Assembly: GCA_016432505.1 (NCBI GenBank)
Contig: CP066692.1
Location: 248,001 to 312,000, forward strand
Direction of reading: 5' to 3'
Length of the DNA: 64,000 nt
Origin: Azosocius agrarius
Lineage (GTDB): Bacteria > Pseudomonadota > Gammaproteobacteria > UBA6186 > Azoamicaceae
The notes under the pieces are model-generated. The model did not search any database. It was not told where the DNA came from and saw only the letters and a program-made list of their open reading frames with translations. Shown one piece after another: positions 26,752-36,674 of the stretch. Position 1 is the first letter of the stretch. Every line of letters starts with the position of its first letter. The translations under genes were made by a program, and so were the position numbers.

Positions 26752-27390
26752 TTATTTAAAATCCCAAATTTCTCCTTTGAAAATCCATACTTTTACTCCA
26801 ATTACTCCAAAAGTTGTTTTTGCCTCCGCAACAGCATAATCTATATCAGCTCTAAAAGTATGTAAAGGAACTCTTCCATCCCTATACCACTCTCTTCTTG
26901 CAATCTCAGCTCCACTTAATCTTCCAGATACAGAAACTTTAATACCTTTTGCTCCTTGTCGCATTGCATTTGTCATAGCTCTTTTCATAGCACGCCTAAA
27001 CATAACTCTTCTTTCCAATTGAGAAGCAATATTTTCTGCAACTAAACTAGCAACCAAATCAGGTTTTTTTATTTCATCTATACCTAAACTTACCACACAA
27101 TTATATTTCTTACACAAATCCAAACGAAGTTTATCAATATCTGCACCTTTTTTACCTATAACAATTCCTGGTTTAGCAGTTCTTATAGTAATTCTAATAT
27201 TTTTACCAATTCTTTCAATAAGTATATTAGCTATAGCAGCAGTTTTAGGAAAATTTTTTAAAATATATTTTCTTATTTCAATATCCCCATTTAAAATATT
27301 TGCAAAAGAATCTCCTTTAGGGAACCACTGAGAATTACATTTTTGCACTATACCAAGTCTAATTCCAATCGGATTTACTTTTTGCCCCAT
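26752..27390 (-). CDS. rpsC: 30S ribosomal protein S3
   Basis: mRNA-entry protein with a KH domain. MGQKVNPIGIRLGIVQKCNSQWF begins the protein; the KH loop is GIVIGKKGADID, and GRLSGAEIARREWYRDGRVPLHT follows. It is 212 residues, somewhat shorter than E. coli because of a reduced C-terminal tail. Confidence 0.98.
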   Translation of the reverse strand: MGQKVNPIGIRLGIVQKCNSQWFPKGDSFANILNGDIEIRKYILKNFPKTAAIANILIERIGKNIRITIRTAKPGIVIGKKGADIDKLRLDLCKKYNCVVSLGIDEIKKPDLVASLVAENIASQLERRVMFRRAMKRAMTNAMRQGAKGIKVSVSGRLSGAEIARREWYRDGRVPLHTFRADIDYAVAEAKTTFGVIGVKVWIFKGEIWDFK

Positions 27391-27408
27391 ATCATATTTC
27401 TCTATTTA

Positions 27409-27738
27409 TCATTTATCAACTTCAATCGTAATGTGACAATTTCGTTTCACTATACGATTACCCCTACCTTTTGCGCGAGCCCTAAATCTTTTTAAACTAG
27501 GCGCCTTATTAACATAAATTTTAACAATTTTCAATTCATCAATATCAAAACCATTATTATGCTCAGCATTAGAAATAACAGATTTTAATAATTTTTTTAT
27601 AATAAATGCAGCTTTTTTTTTACTAAACGTCAATATATTCAAAGCTAAATTAACATTAATTCCACGTATTTGATCAACAACTAATTTTGCTTTTTGATCC
27701 GATAATCTAACATAACGTAATATAGCAGATACTCCCAT
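27409..27738 (-). CDS. rplV: 50S ribosomal protein L22
   Basis: Exit-tunnel protein. RYVRLSDQKAKLVVDQIRG, NAEHNNGFDIDEL and the tunnel-loop KRFRARAKGRGNRIVKRNCHIT identify L22. It is 109 residues, between rpsS and rpsC. Confidence 0.97.
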   Translation of the reverse strand: MGVSAILRYVRLSDQKAKLVVDQIRGINVNLALNILTFSKKKAAFIIKKLLKSVISNAEHNNGFDIDELKIVKIYVNKAPSLKRFRARAKGRGNRIVKRNCHITIEVDK

Positions 27739-27754
27739 GATTCACACCTTTTAT

Positions 27755-28027
27755 TTATTTATTTTTTCTATCGCCAGAATGCATACGAAAAGTACGTGTA
27801 GGTGCAAATTCTCCCAACTTATGTCCTACTATATTTTCAGTAATTAAAATTGGAATAAATTGCTTTCCATTGTGAACAGATATAGTTAATCCAATCATTT
27901 CTGGAATAATCATAGATCTACGCGACCAAGTTTTTATAATTTTTTTAGATTCAATAAATTTTATATCTTTTATTTTTTCTAATAAATGATAATCAACAAA
28001 AGGCCCTTTTTTTAATGATCTTGACAT
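27755..28027 (-). CDS. rpsS: 30S ribosomal protein S19
   Basis: Head protein that pairs with S13. MSRSLKKGPFVDYHLLEKI, IKTWSRRSMIIPEMIGLTI and VGHKLGEFAPTRTFRMHSGDRK are diagnostic. It is 90 residues, ten bases downstream of rplB. Confidence 0.98.
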   Translation of the reverse strand: MSRSLKKGPFVDYHLLEKIKDIKFIESKKIIKTWSRRSMIIPEMIGLTISVHNGKQFIPILITENIVGHKLGEFAPTRTFRMHSGDRKNK

Positions 28028-28036
28028 AATATACTC

Positions 28037-28879
28037 TTATCTCCTATCTGTTTTTCTTTTACGGAATTTTACAATAAATTTAGAACTAACTTTTCTAGGA
28101 TTTCTAGTTTTTTTTCCATCTACAAGACCCCAAGGACTACAAGGATGACGCCCACCAGAAGTTCTACCTTCACCACCACCAAGAGGGTGATCAACAGGAT
28201 TCATAGCAACACCACGAACTCTAGGACGTATATTTTTCCATCTAGACCTACCAGCTTTACCTAATTTTTGTAGGTTATGCTCACTTTTACCAACTTCTCC
28301 AATAGTTGCTCTACAAGAAGAAAAAATTTTTCTCATTTCTCCAGACCGTAATCTAAGCGTAGCATATTTACCATCTAAAGCTAAAAGTTGAGCTGAGCAC
28401 CCAGCACTACGTGCTATTTTAGCTCCACCATTAGGCTTCATTTCAATACAATGAATAACAGTTCCAACTGGGATTTTATTTAAAGGAAGACAATTTCCAA
28501 CAGAAATAGGTGAACTATCACCAGAAACAATAATATCATTAATTTTTAAATTTTTAGGAGATAATATATATCTTTTTTCTCCATCTGCATATAAAAGTAA
28601 AAATATATAAGAAGTTCTATTAGGGTCATATTCTTTTCTAATAACTTTAGCAGAAATATCATCTTTATCTCTTTTCCAATCTATTATTCTATAATATTTT
28701 TTATGACCACCACCTCTATGCCAAGCGGTTACTCTTCCAAGATTATTTCTTCCACCTGTTGATTTTTTTACTATAATTAATTTAGAATAAGGTCGCCCTT
28801 TATACAACTCATCATCAACAACACTAACATATCCTCGTCTTCCAGGAGAAGTAGGATTATGCTTTTTTATAATAATCAT
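28037..28879 (-). CDS. rplB: 50S ribosomal protein L2
   Basis: Peptidyl-transferase-region protein. KKSTGGRNNLGRVTAWHRGGGHKK, GEVGKSEHNLQKLGKAGRSRW and VAMNPVDHPLGGGEGRTSGGRHP contain the conserved histidine loop. It is 280 residues, in S10-operon order. Confidence 0.99.
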   Translation of the reverse strand: MIIIKKHNPTSPGRRGYVSVVDDELYKGRPYSKLIIVKKSTGGRNNLGRVTAWHRGGGHKKYYRIIDWKRDKDDISAKVIRKEYDPNRTSYIFLLLYADGEKRYILSPKNLKINDIIVSGDSSPISVGNCLPLNKIPVGTVIHCIEMKPNGGAKIARSAGCSAQLLALDGKYATLRLRSGEMRKIFSSCRATIGEVGKSEHNLQKLGKAGRSRWKNIRPRVRGVAMNPVDHPLGGGEGRTSGGRHPCSPWGLVDGKKTRNPRKVSSKFIVKFRKRKTDRR

Positions 28880-28886
28880 AAATCAC

Positions 28887-29180
28887 CTATTCAAATTCAG
28901 AAAATTTAATATTATATCCTTTATTTAAAAAAACAATAGCTTTTTTAAAATCAGAACGTTTTCCACTTTTTCCTTTAAATAATTTAATTTTTCCTTTTAC
29001 ATTAATTATTCTAACAGATTTAACCAAAACATTAAATATTTTCTCAACAGATGCTTTAATAAGTTTTTTATTTGAATGTTTTGAAACTCTGAAAACAATA
29101 TGATTATGTTTATCTAAAATCAAATTACTTTTTTCAGTAACATATTGAGAAAATAAAATAGAATATAAATAATTATTCAT
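28887..29180 (-). CDS. rplW: 50S ribosomal protein L23
   Basis: Exit-site protein that docks trigger factor and SRP. SQYVTEKSNLILDKHNHIVFRVS, KLIKASVEKIFNV and the VRIINVKGK segment match L23. It is 97 residues, with a four-base overlap with the rplD stop. Confidence 0.96.
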   Translation of the reverse strand: MNNYLYSILFSQYVTEKSNLILDKHNHIVFRVSKHSNKKLIKASVEKIFNVLVKSVRIINVKGKIKLFKGKSGKRSDFKKAIVFLNKGYNIKFSEFE

Positions 29181-29794
29181 TTAAGAACCTCACAAAGATG
29201 AAGAATTGCTTCTTTCGTAATAATAATTTTATCACACTTTATCAAATTAATAAGATTAATACAATAAATAGTTTGAAACATAACATTAAATAAATTTCTA
29301 GAAGATAATAATAATTCTTCATTATACGACATTACCAAAAATAATATATTTTTAGCACCAAATAAATTACGAATTTTAACCATATTTTTTGTTTTTATAT
29401 CACAAAAAATAATATTATCAATTACAATTAATCTGTTTTTTCTAATTAATTCTGAAAAAATAGAACAAAGAGCTTTTCTATACATTTTACGATTAATTTT
29501 TTTATAAAAATTTCTTGGTTTTGCTGCAAAAGTAACACCACCTCCACGCCAAAGAGGACTTCTTATAGTTCCAGCTCTAGCTCTTCCTGTGCCTTTTTGC
29601 CTCCAAGGTTTAATACCACCACCACGTACATCACTTCTAGATTTTTGAGCTTTTGTTCCAGCCCTCATTCTAGATAAATAAGACACAATAATTTGATGAA
29701 TTAAAATATCATTATAATCAACATTAAAAACACTAGAAGAAACATCTACTTTACCAACATTTTCACCATAAGTATTAAATAAACTAAGATCCAT
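29177..29794 (-). CDS. rplD: 50S ribosomal protein L4
   Basis: Tunnel-wall protein, and the autoregulator of the S10 operon in E. coli. RAGTKAQKSRSDVRGGGIKPWRQKGTGRARAG is the conserved extended loop, followed by SPLWRGGGVTFAAKPR. It is 205 residues, between rplC and rplW. Whether autoregulation persists cannot be told. Confidence 0.98.
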   Translation of the reverse strand: MDLSLFNTYGENVGKVDVSSSVFNVDYNDILIHQIIVSYLSRMRAGTKAQKSRSDVRGGGIKPWRQKGTGRARAGTIRSPLWRGGGVTFAAKPRNFYKKINRKMYRKALCSIFSELIRKNRLIVIDNIIFCDIKTKNMVKIRNLFGAKNILFLVMSYNEELLLSSRNLFNVMFQTIYCINLINLIKCDKIIITKEAILHLCEVLK

Positions 29795-29801
29795 AATATA
29801 T

Positions 29802-30461
29802 TTACACTCCTTTAAAAAATTTAAACTTATTAAATTTATATGATTTTTTTATTAAAACAATAGACCCAGGAAATCCAGGAACTGCACCTTTTACTAAAAT
29901 AAAATTTTTTTCAAAATCTAATTTAATTATTTTTAAATTTTGAACAGTGACATATTCATTTCCCATATGTCCAGACATTTTTTTTCCCTTGAAAACTCTT
30001 CCTGGAGTTTGACACTGACCAATAGATCCTGGAGCTCTATGCGATAAAGAATTTCCATGAGACATTCTCTGTCTACTAAAATTATGCCGCTTTATAGTAC
30101 CGCAAAAACCTTTACCTTTAGAAACACCAGTAATATCAACAAATTCATCTACATTAAAAATAGACAAAGGAATTTCAGATCCTAATTTATAACTATCAAT
30201 ATTCTCAAAATAAAACTCCCACAACCCAATACCACATGATACTCCAGCTTTATTAAAATGTCCTAATTGAGCATTAGATATTTTTTTATCTTTTATGTTA
30301 CCAGTAGTAACCTGAACAGCTTTATATCCATCTCTCTCGATAGTTTTAATTTGAGTTATACGATTAGAATTAACTTCTAATAAAGTAACAGGAACTGTAT
30401 TACCATCATTAGTAAATATTCTAGTCATCGCACGTTTTATTCCAACCAAACCTATTAACAT
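29802..30461 (-). CDS. rplC: 50S ribosomal protein L3
   Basis: Early-assembly large-subunit protein. LVGIKRAMTRIFTNDGNTVPVTLLE at the start, the SKGKGFCGTIKRHNFSRQRMSHGNSLSHRAPGSIGQC loop, and GHMGNEYVTVQNL are diagnostic; the loop glutamine that PrmB methylates is present. It is 219 residues. Confidence 0.98.
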   Translation of the reverse strand: MLIGLVGIKRAMTRIFTNDGNTVPVTLLEVNSNRITQIKTIERDGYKAVQVTTGNIKDKKISNAQLGHFNKAGVSCGIGLWEFYFENIDSYKLGSEIPLSIFNVDEFVDITGVSKGKGFCGTIKRHNFSRQRMSHGNSLSHRAPGSIGQCQTPGRVFKGKKMSGHMGNEYVTVQNLKIIKLDFEKNFILVKGAVPGFPGSIVLIKKSYKFNKFKFFKGV

Positions 30462-30477
30462 ATTTTACCTCATAAAA

Positions 30478-30798
30478 TTAACTAACAGAAATTTTAACAT
30501 CAACACCTGCAGCTAAATCAAGTTTCATTAATGCATCTACTGTTTTATCACTAGGATCACCGATAATTATTAAACGTTTATGGGTTTTTATTTCATATTG
30601 ATCTCTAGCATCTTTATTAACATGAGGAGATATTAATATAGTAAATCTTTCAATTTTTGTAGGTATAGGAATAGGTCCATTTATCCTTGCTCCAGTTCTT
30701 TTAGCTGTATCCACAATTTCTTTAGTAGATTTATCTATTAATTTGTAATCAAATGATTTTAACCTAATTTTAATACATTGATTTTGCTTTACCAACAT
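30478..30798 (-). CDS. rpsJ: 30S ribosomal protein S10
   Basis: Ribosomal and antitermination (NusE) protein. KIRLKSFDYKLIDKSTKEIVDTAKRTGA, PIPIPTKIERFTILISPHVNKDARDQYEI and DLAAGVDVKIS are diagnostic. The ATG at 30798 gives 106 residues; the longer frame to 30867 runs into tuf and is rejected. It heads the S10 gene block, seven bases after tuf. Confidence 0.98.
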   Translation of the reverse strand: MLVKQNQCIKIRLKSFDYKLIDKSTKEIVDTAKRTGARINGPIPIPTKIERFTILISPHVNKDARDQYEIKTHKRLIIIGDPSDKTVDALMKLDLAAGVDVKISVS

Positions 30799-30805
30799 TA
30801 TAATT

Positions 30806-31984
30806 TTACTCCAAAATTTTATAAACAACCCCAGCACCAACAGTTCTTCCACCTTCTCTAACAGCAAATCTTAATCCTTCTTCCATTGCTATAGGAGACA
30901 TAAGTTTAACATCAAATTTTATATTATCTCCAGGCATAACCATTTCTACATTTTCTGGCAATATAATTTCTCCGGTAACATCAGTTGTTCTAAAATAAAA
31001 TTGAGGACGATATCCTTTAAAAAATGGAGTATGTCTTCCACCTTCTTCTTTAGTCAAAATATAAACATTGGCTTCAAATTTTATATGAGGAGTTACTGAA
31101 TTAGGCTTAGCAAGAACTTGTCCTCTCTCAACATCGTCTCTTTTTATTCCCCTCAATAAAACTCCAACATTATCACCAGCTCTACCTTCATCTAATAATT
31201 TTCTAAACATTTCAATGCCAGTACAAACAGCTTTAACAGTATCTCTAATACCAATTATAGCAACTTCTTCCCCTACTTTAACAATTCCCCTTTCTATTCT
31301 TCCAGTTACAACAGTTCCTCTACCAGAAATAGAAAAAACATCTTCTATTGGCAATAAAAATGGCTGATCAATAGCTCTTTTAGGAATGGGAAAATAAGTA
31401 TCCATTGCATCAATTAAACGATCTATAGATTTAACACCTAATTCACTATTATCCCCATCTTCTAAAGCTTTTGTAGCAGATCCAACAATTATAGGAATCT
31501 CATCTCCAGGAAAATTATATAAATTTAATAATTCTCTAACTTCCATTTCAACTAAATCAATCAATTCGCTATCATCTACCATATCAGCTTTATTTAAATA
31601 AACAACAATATAAGGAACCCCTACCTGTCTAGCTAATAGTATATGTTCTCGTGTTTGCGGCATAGGACCATCAGCTGCAGAAACAACTAATATAGCACCA
31701 TCCATTTGAGCAGCTCCAGTAATCATATTTTTAACATAATCAGCATGACCAGGGCAATCAACATGCGCATAATGACGCTTCTTTGAAGAATATTCAACAT
31801 GCGCAGTAGCTATAGTTATACCTCTTGCTCGTTCTTCAGGAGCTGCATCAATTTCTTCATATCTTTTATATACACCAAATCTTTTAGTTAACGCCGCGGT
31901 TAATGATGTTTTCCCATGATCAACATGACCAATTGTTCCAACATTTATATGAGGTAACACTCTTTCAAATTTTTCTTTAGCCAC
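30806..31984 (-). CDS. tuf: translation elongation factor Tu
   Basis: Delivers aminoacyl-tRNA to the ribosome. G1 motif GHVDHGKTSL, G3 DCPGHADYVKNM, G4 NKADM and the effector region RARGITIATAHVEY are all intact; domains II and III follow, ending with AVREGGRTVGAGVVYKIL. It is 392 residues. Located between fusA and rpsJ in the str operon; no second copy is in the window. Confidence 0.99.
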   Translation of the reverse strand: MAKEKFERVLPHINVGTIGHVDHGKTSLTAALTKRFGVYKRYEEIDAAPEERARGITIATAHVEYSSKKRHYAHVDCPGHADYVKNMITGAAQMDGAILVVSAADGPMPQTREHILLARQVGVPYIVVYLNKADMVDDSELIDLVEMEVRELLNLYNFPGDEIPIIVGSATKALEDGDNSELGVKSIDRLIDAMDTYFPIPKRAIDQPFLLPIEDVFSISGRGTVVTGRIERGIVKVGEEVAIIGIRDTVKAVCTGIEMFRKLLDEGRAGDNVGVLLRGIKRDDVERGQVLAKPNSVTPHIKFEANVYILTKEEGGRHTPFFKGYRPQFYFRTTDVTGEIILPENVEMVMPGDNIKFDVKLMSPIAMEEGLRFAVREGGRTVGAGVVYKILE

Positions 31985-32014
31985 TTTTAAATCCTTAAAT
32001 TAACATATTTTAAT

Positions 32015-34105
32015 TTATTTTCTTTTAATTACATTATTGATAACACTAATTGGAGCAATACAATACTTTTTAAATTCCATACTATATGTAGCTCTTCCTT
32101 GAGTAAAAGATCTCAAAGAAGTAGAATATCCAAACAATTCAGATAATGGAACGATAGCACTAATTTTTTTTCCACAAATCCCATCTTCCATACCCTGTAT
32201 TATTCCTCTTCTTCTATTTAAATCTCCAACAACATCTCCCATATAAGACTCAGGCGTAACTACTTCCACTTGCATAATCGGTTCTAATAATGTCGGGCCA
32301 GCTTTTACCATACCAGCTTTCAAACATTTTGATCCAGCAAGTTTAAAAGCAATTTCACTGGAATCAACATCGTGATAAGATCCATCAAATAATGTAACTT
32401 TTATATCAACAACAGGATATCCAGCCAATACTCCAGAACCTATCTGTTCTTCAACACCTTTTTGAACAGCAGAAATGTATTCTTTTGGAATAACTCCACC
32501 AACTATTTTATTAACAAAAACAAATCCTTTTCCTAATTCTTGAGGTTCAATTTTTAACCAAACATGTCCATATTGCCCCCTTCCACCAGATTGTTTAATA
32601 TGTTTACCTTCTTGTTCAACAGCTTTAGTAATAGTTTCTCTATATGCAACTTGAGGATTTCCAACTTTACAAAATACATTAAATTCTCTTTTTAATCTAT
32701 CTACAATAATTTCTAAATGTAATTCACCCATTCCAGATATAATTGTTTGATTTGATTCCTTATCAATACTAATACGAAAAGATGGATCCTCTTGCGCTAA
32801 TCTAGATAAAGAAATAGCCATTTTTTCTTGATCTTGTTTTGTGTTAGGCTCTAATGAAATAGAAATAACAGGTTCCGGAAAATCCATTTTTTCTAAAATA
32901 ATAGTATTATTTATATCACATAAAGTATCACCAGTAACAGTATGTTTTAATCCAACTGCTGCAATAATATCCCCTGCTCTCATTTCTTTAACTTCTTCTC
33001 TATTATTAGCATGCATTAATAGCACTCTACCAAATCGTTCTTTTTTTCCTCTAGTAGAATTAATAACAGTATCTCCTGATTTTAAACACCCAGAATAAAC
33101 TCGAAGATAAGTTATAGACCCCACAAAAGGATCAGTAGCAATTTTAAAAGCTAAAGACGAAAAAAATTCCTCATCACAAGATTTTCTTTCACCAATACTA
33201 CCATTTTCTAAAATCCCTTTTACAGAAGCTATATCATCAGGAGCTGGTAAATAATCTATAATAGAATCTAATAATAACTGCACCCCTTTATTTTTAAAAG
33301 ACGATCCACATATAACAGGTACAATTTCCCCAGATAAAGTTCTAATTCTAAGCCCTTTTTTTAAAGAGGCTTCATCTAAATGCCCGTCACGTAAATATTT
33401 AGTCATCAATTCTTCTGAAGATTCTGCTGCTATTTCTAATAAATTTTCACGCATACTAATACAATCTTTCATCAAAAAATTAGGAATATTATCAAATTTA
33501 AAACTAACACCTTGATCATCAAAGGGCCAATAAACAGCTCTCATTTGAATTAAATCAACAATACCCGTAAAATTTCCTTCACATCCAATAGGAAGTTGAA
33601 CAGGAACAACAACAGAATTTAATTTATCTTTTATTTGCTCAATAACTTTAAAAAAATTAGCTCCAGGTCTATCCATTTTATTAACAAATGCAATTCTAGG
33701 AACTTTATATTTATTTGCTTGCCTCCACACTGTTTCTGATTGAGGTTCAACACCCCCAACAGCACAAAAAACAGCAACAGCTCCATCCAAAATTCTTAAA
33801 GATCTCTCAACCTCAATTGTAAAATCAACATGACCAGGAGTATCAATTATATTAATTCGATGCTCATCAAATTGATTTTCAATACCCTTCCAAAAACATG
33901 TTGTAGCAGCAGAAGTTATCGTTATACCTCTTTCTTGCTCTTGCTCCATCCAATCCATAACGGCAGTACCATCATGAACCTCACCAAGTTTATGAGAAAC
34001 TCCAGTATAAAACAATATCCTTTCAGTTGTTGTTGTTTTTCCGGCATCAATATGAGCCATTATACCTATATTTCTATATTTACATAATTGTGTTTTTCTT
34101 GCCAT
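32015..34105 (-). CDS. fusA: translation elongation factor G
   Basis: Translocation GTPase. YRNIGIMAHIDAGKTTTTERILFYTG (G1), the DTPGHVDFTIEVERS segment (G3) and NKMDRPGA (G4) are present, and all five domains fit in 696 residues. The domain IV loop SGGRGQYGHVWLKIEP is intact. It lies between rpsG and tuf. Confidence 0.99.
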   Translation of the reverse strand: MARKTQLCKYRNIGIMAHIDAGKTTTTERILFYTGVSHKLGEVHDGTAVMDWMEQEQERGITITSAATTCFWKGIENQFDEHRINIIDTPGHVDFTIEVERSLRILDGAVAVFCAVGGVEPQSETVWRQANKYKVPRIAFVNKMDRPGANFFKVIEQIKDKLNSVVVPVQLPIGCEGNFTGIVDLIQMRAVYWPFDDQGVSFKFDNIPNFLMKDCISMRENLLEIAAESSEELMTKYLRDGHLDEASLKKGLRIRTLSGEIVPVICGSSFKNKGVQLLLDSIIDYLPAPDDIASVKGILENGSIGERKSCDEEFFSSLAFKIATDPFVGSITYLRVYSGCLKSGDTVINSTRGKKERFGRVLLMHANNREEVKEMRAGDIIAAVGLKHTVTGDTLCDINNTIILEKMDFPEPVISISLEPNTKQDQEKMAISLSRLAQEDPSFRISIDKESNQTIISGMGELHLEIIVDRLKREFNVFCKVGNPQVAYRETITKAVEQEGKHIKQSGGRGQYGHVWLKIEPQELGKGFVFVNKIVGGVIPKEYISAVQKGVEEQIGSGVLAGYPVVDIKVTLFDGSYHDVDSSEIAFKLAGSKCLKAGMVKAGPTLLEPIMQVEVVTPESYMGDVVGDLNRRRGIIQGMEDGICGKKISAIVPLSELFGYSTSLRSFTQGRATYSMEFKKYCIAPISVINNVIKRK

Positions 34106-34133
34106 TATTCAATAACTTCCAATAAAATACAAA

Positions 34134-34631
34134 TTACCATCTATAATGAGAAAATGCTTTATTAGCTTCAGCCATACGATGAGTATCCTCTCTTTTTTTT
34201 ACAGCACCTCCTTTCCCTTTACTGTTTCCTACAAAACTTTCCTCATTAGAAGCATCTAAAATTTCAGACGCAAGTTTCAATAACATACCTTTTTCACTAC
34301 GTTTTCTAGAATATTCAACTAACCAACGCATACTTAAAGCAAAAGCTCTTTCAGGTCTTATTTCAACGGGAACTTGATACGTTGCGCCTCCAACTCTTCT
34401 TGCTTTAACTTCAACGAGAGGTTTAATATTATCCAAAGCTCTTTTAAAAACAACTAATTCATTTTCTTTAGACTTTTCTTTTATAATATTTAAAGCACCA
34501 TAAACAATTTTTTCAGAAACCGCCTTTTTACCATTAAACATAATATGATTGATAAATTTAGCTAATATTTTACTATCATACATATAATCTGCATGTATTA
34601 CACGTTTTGTTATAACTCGTCTTCTTGACAT
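34134..34631 (-). CDS. rpsG: 30S ribosomal protein S7
   Basis: Head-assembly protein. MSRRRVITKRVIHADYMYDSKILAKF and ARRVGGATYQVPVEIRPERAFALSMRWL are diagnostic, with the C-terminal KREDTHRMAEANKAFSHYRW. It is 165 residues, in the str operon between rpsL and fusA. Confidence 0.98.
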   Translation of the reverse strand: MSRRRVITKRVIHADYMYDSKILAKFINHIMFNGKKAVSEKIVYGALNIIKEKSKENELVVFKRALDNIKPLVEVKARRVGGATYQVPVEIRPERAFALSMRWLVEYSRKRSEKGMLLKLASEILDASNEESFVGNSKGKGGAVKKREDTHRMAEANKAFSHYRW

Positions 34632-34648
34632 TTTATCACACCTATTTA

Positions 34649-35023
34649 TTAATTTTTATTTTTTTTGGAACCATATCTCGAGCGTGACTGCTTTCTTCCA
34701 GAAACACCGCTTGCATCCAAAGCTCCTCTAACAACTTTATATCTAACACCAGGCAAATCTTTTACTCTACCGCCTCTAATTAAAACAATAGAATGCTCCT
34801 GTAAATTATGTCCTTCACCTTGTATATAAGCAGTTATTTCATACCCTCCAGACACTTTAACTCTACAAACTTTTCTTAAAGCAGAATTAGGTTTTTTAGG
34901 AGTTGTTGTATATACACGAATACATATTCCACGTTTTTGTGGACAGCCTTGCAAGGCCGGTACTTTTTTTTTAGATAAAATTTTAGTACGACCTTTTCTA
35001 ACTAATTGATTTATTGTTACCAT
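34649..35023 (-). CDS. rpsL: 30S ribosomal protein S12
   Basis: Decoding-centre protein. MVTINQLVRKGR, TTPKKPNSALRKVCRVKVSGGYE and GGRVKDLPGVRYKVVRGALDASGV are diagnostic, including the lysines at which streptomycin-resistance changes occur elsewhere; both are wild type. It is 124 residues and the first gene of the long leftward superoperon. Confidence 0.99.
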   Translation of the reverse strand: MVTINQLVRKGRTKILSKKKVPALQGCPQKRGICIRVYTTTPKKPNSALRKVCRVKVSGGYEITAYIQGEGHNLQEHSIVLIRGGRVKDLPGVRYKVVRGALDASGVSGRKQSRSRYGSKKNKN

Positions 35024-35072
35024 AACAATAAAGTCCTTATTTTACTTTATAAATTCAATTAAAGAGTATGAA

Positions 35073-35101
35073 ATATTATATCATATCTATAATTATGTCA
35101 A
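35073..35101 (-). promoter_or_regulatory. sigma70-type promoter of the str superoperon
   Basis: On the minus strand TTGACA lies at 35101-35096, with TAATAT after a 17-base spacer (35078-35073); an overlapping TATAAT at 35080-35075 has a 15-base spacer. This consensus -35 is about 70 bases upstream of rpsL. The gap 35024-35280 otherwise holds only AT-rich sequence and the leader of rpmE. Confidence 0.55.
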
Positions 35102-35280
35102 ACATTTTATACAACAATAAAAATTATTACTTATAATATATAAACATAACGAAAAATACATATAATTAATATGTAAATAAAAATATACGAAAATAAACAT
35201 AAATTTTATTATGAATATTGAATTAAAAATATATATTTGTTAATATATTAAGAATTATTAACTTAATTATAAGATAAATC

Positions 35281-35490
35281 ATGAATTTAAAAAATAAATA
35301 TGAATATAAAACATTAACCGTAAAATGCTCTTGTGGAAAAAGTTTTATAACAAAATCAACAATTAAAAAACCAATTTTAACTATAGAAATATGCAGTGAG
35401 TGTCATCCTTTTTATACAAAAAAGCAAAAAATTATAGATACAGAAAAAAGAGTAGATAATTTTAACAAAAAATTTAAAATTAATAAATAA
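35281..35490 (+). CDS. rpmE: 50S ribosomal protein L31 (zinc-binding form)
   Basis: Small large-subunit protein bridging to the 30S head. VKCSCGKSFITKST and EICSECHPFYTKKQK carry the CxC and CxxC zinc ligands of the C+ form, and VDNFNKKF matches the usual terminal VDRFNKRF. It is 69 residues, divergent from the str operon and four bases before the malic enzyme gene. Confidence 0.95.
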   Translation: MNLKNKYEYKTLTVKCSCGKSFITKSTIKKPILTIEICSECHPFYTKKQKIIDTEKRVDNFNKKFKINK

Positions 35491-35494
35491 TTAA

Positions 35495-36583
35495 ATGAAA
35501 AATTTAAAAAAAGTTCTACATTATCATCAATTTCCAAAACCTGGAAAGATAGCATTAAGCATAACTAAATCAATAAACACACAAGAAAATATTAAAATGG
35601 CTTACACGCCTGGTGTAGCTTTTCCCGTTTTAGAAATTAAAAAAAATATTTTTAATGTATATAAATACACATCAAAAGGAAATTTAATAGCTGTTATATC
35701 AAATGGAAGCGCTATACTAGGGTTAGGAAATTTAGGGCCGGAAGCCAGTAAGCCTGTAATGGAAGGGAAAGCTGTTTTGTTCAAACATCTAGCAAATATA
35801 GATGTATTTGATATAGAAATAAAAACAACAAATTATCAAAAATTTATTGAGACAGTTATCAATATATCTCCAACTTTTGGAGGAATAAATTTAGAAGATA
35901 TCAAAGCACCAGAATGCTTTGAAATAGAAAAAATTCTTAAAGAAAAATTAAATATACCAGTTTTTCATGATGATCAACACGGAACGGCTATAATTATTGC
36001 CGCAGCATTATTAAATGCATTATTTATACAACATAAAAAATTATATAATTCAAAAATTATGCTATTAGGAGCCGGGGCTGCTGGCATAGCAACAGCTAAA
36101 ATTTTAACAAAATTAGGCATTAAAAAATCTAACATTTATATGATAGACACAAAAGGAATAATTCATAGTGAAAGATATAATTTAAATATATATAAAAAAC
36201 AATTTATGATCAAAACAAAAAATAGACATATAAATGATATAATAAATTTAATTAATATAATCATAGGAGTTGCTTCCGCCAATATTTTATCTATTAATCA
36301 TATAAAAACTTTAAAAATAAACACTATTATATTTGCTTTATCTAATCCTGAGCCCGAAATAAACCCAGCTATAGTATATAAATTAAGACCTGATATAATT
36401 TTAGCAACAGGAAGAAATGATTATAAAAATCAAGTAAATAATGCATTATGTTTTCCATACCTTTTTAGAGGCATTTTAGATTCACAAATAAATTTTATAA
36501 ATCACATTATAAAAAAAATAACAATACATTCCATAAAAAATTTAACTAGAAAGTCAATTATTTATAAAAAAAAAAAATTATAA
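35495..36583 (+). CDS. maeB: malic enzyme, catalytic part, apparent frameshift near 3' end
   Basis: Oxidatively decarboxylates malate to pyruvate with reduction of NAD(P). AYTPGVAFPVLEI, SNGSAILGLGNLGPEASKPVMEGKAVLFK, NLEDIKAPECFEIE and PVFHDDQHGTAIIIAAA carry the catalytic and metal residues; LGAGAAGIATAKIL is the nucleotide-binding loop. The phosphotransacetylase-like domain of full MaeB is absent. The frame stops at 36583 just after a run of 12 A residues (36566-36577). With one A fewer it would continue to 36698 through NFGNKYIVPLLTDKRL, matching the conserved malic-enzyme end. Slippage, real decay or sequencing error are all possible. The continuation overlaps the convergent htrA. Confidence 0.92.
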   Translation: MKNLKKVLHYHQFPKPGKIALSITKSINTQENIKMAYTPGVAFPVLEIKKNIFNVYKYTSKGNLIAVISNGSAILGLGNLGPEASKPVMEGKAVLFKHLANIDVFDIEIKTTNYQKFIETVINISPTFGGINLEDIKAPECFEIEKILKEKLNIPVFHDDQHGTAIIIAAALLNALFIQHKKLYNSKIMLLGAGAAGIATAKILTKLGIKKSNIYMIDTKGIIHSERYNLNIYKKQFMIKTKNRHINDIINLINIIIGVASANILSINHIKTLKINTIIFALSNPEPEINPAIVYKLRPDIILATGRNDYKNQVNNALCFPYLFRGILDSQINFINHIIKKITIHSIKNLTRKSIIYKKKKL

Positions 36584-36674
36584 AAATATAAATTTTGGAA
36601 ATAAATATATAGTTCCTCTTTTAACTGATAAAAGATTAAATATAGAAATACCATCAGCAATAAAATCATTTAAA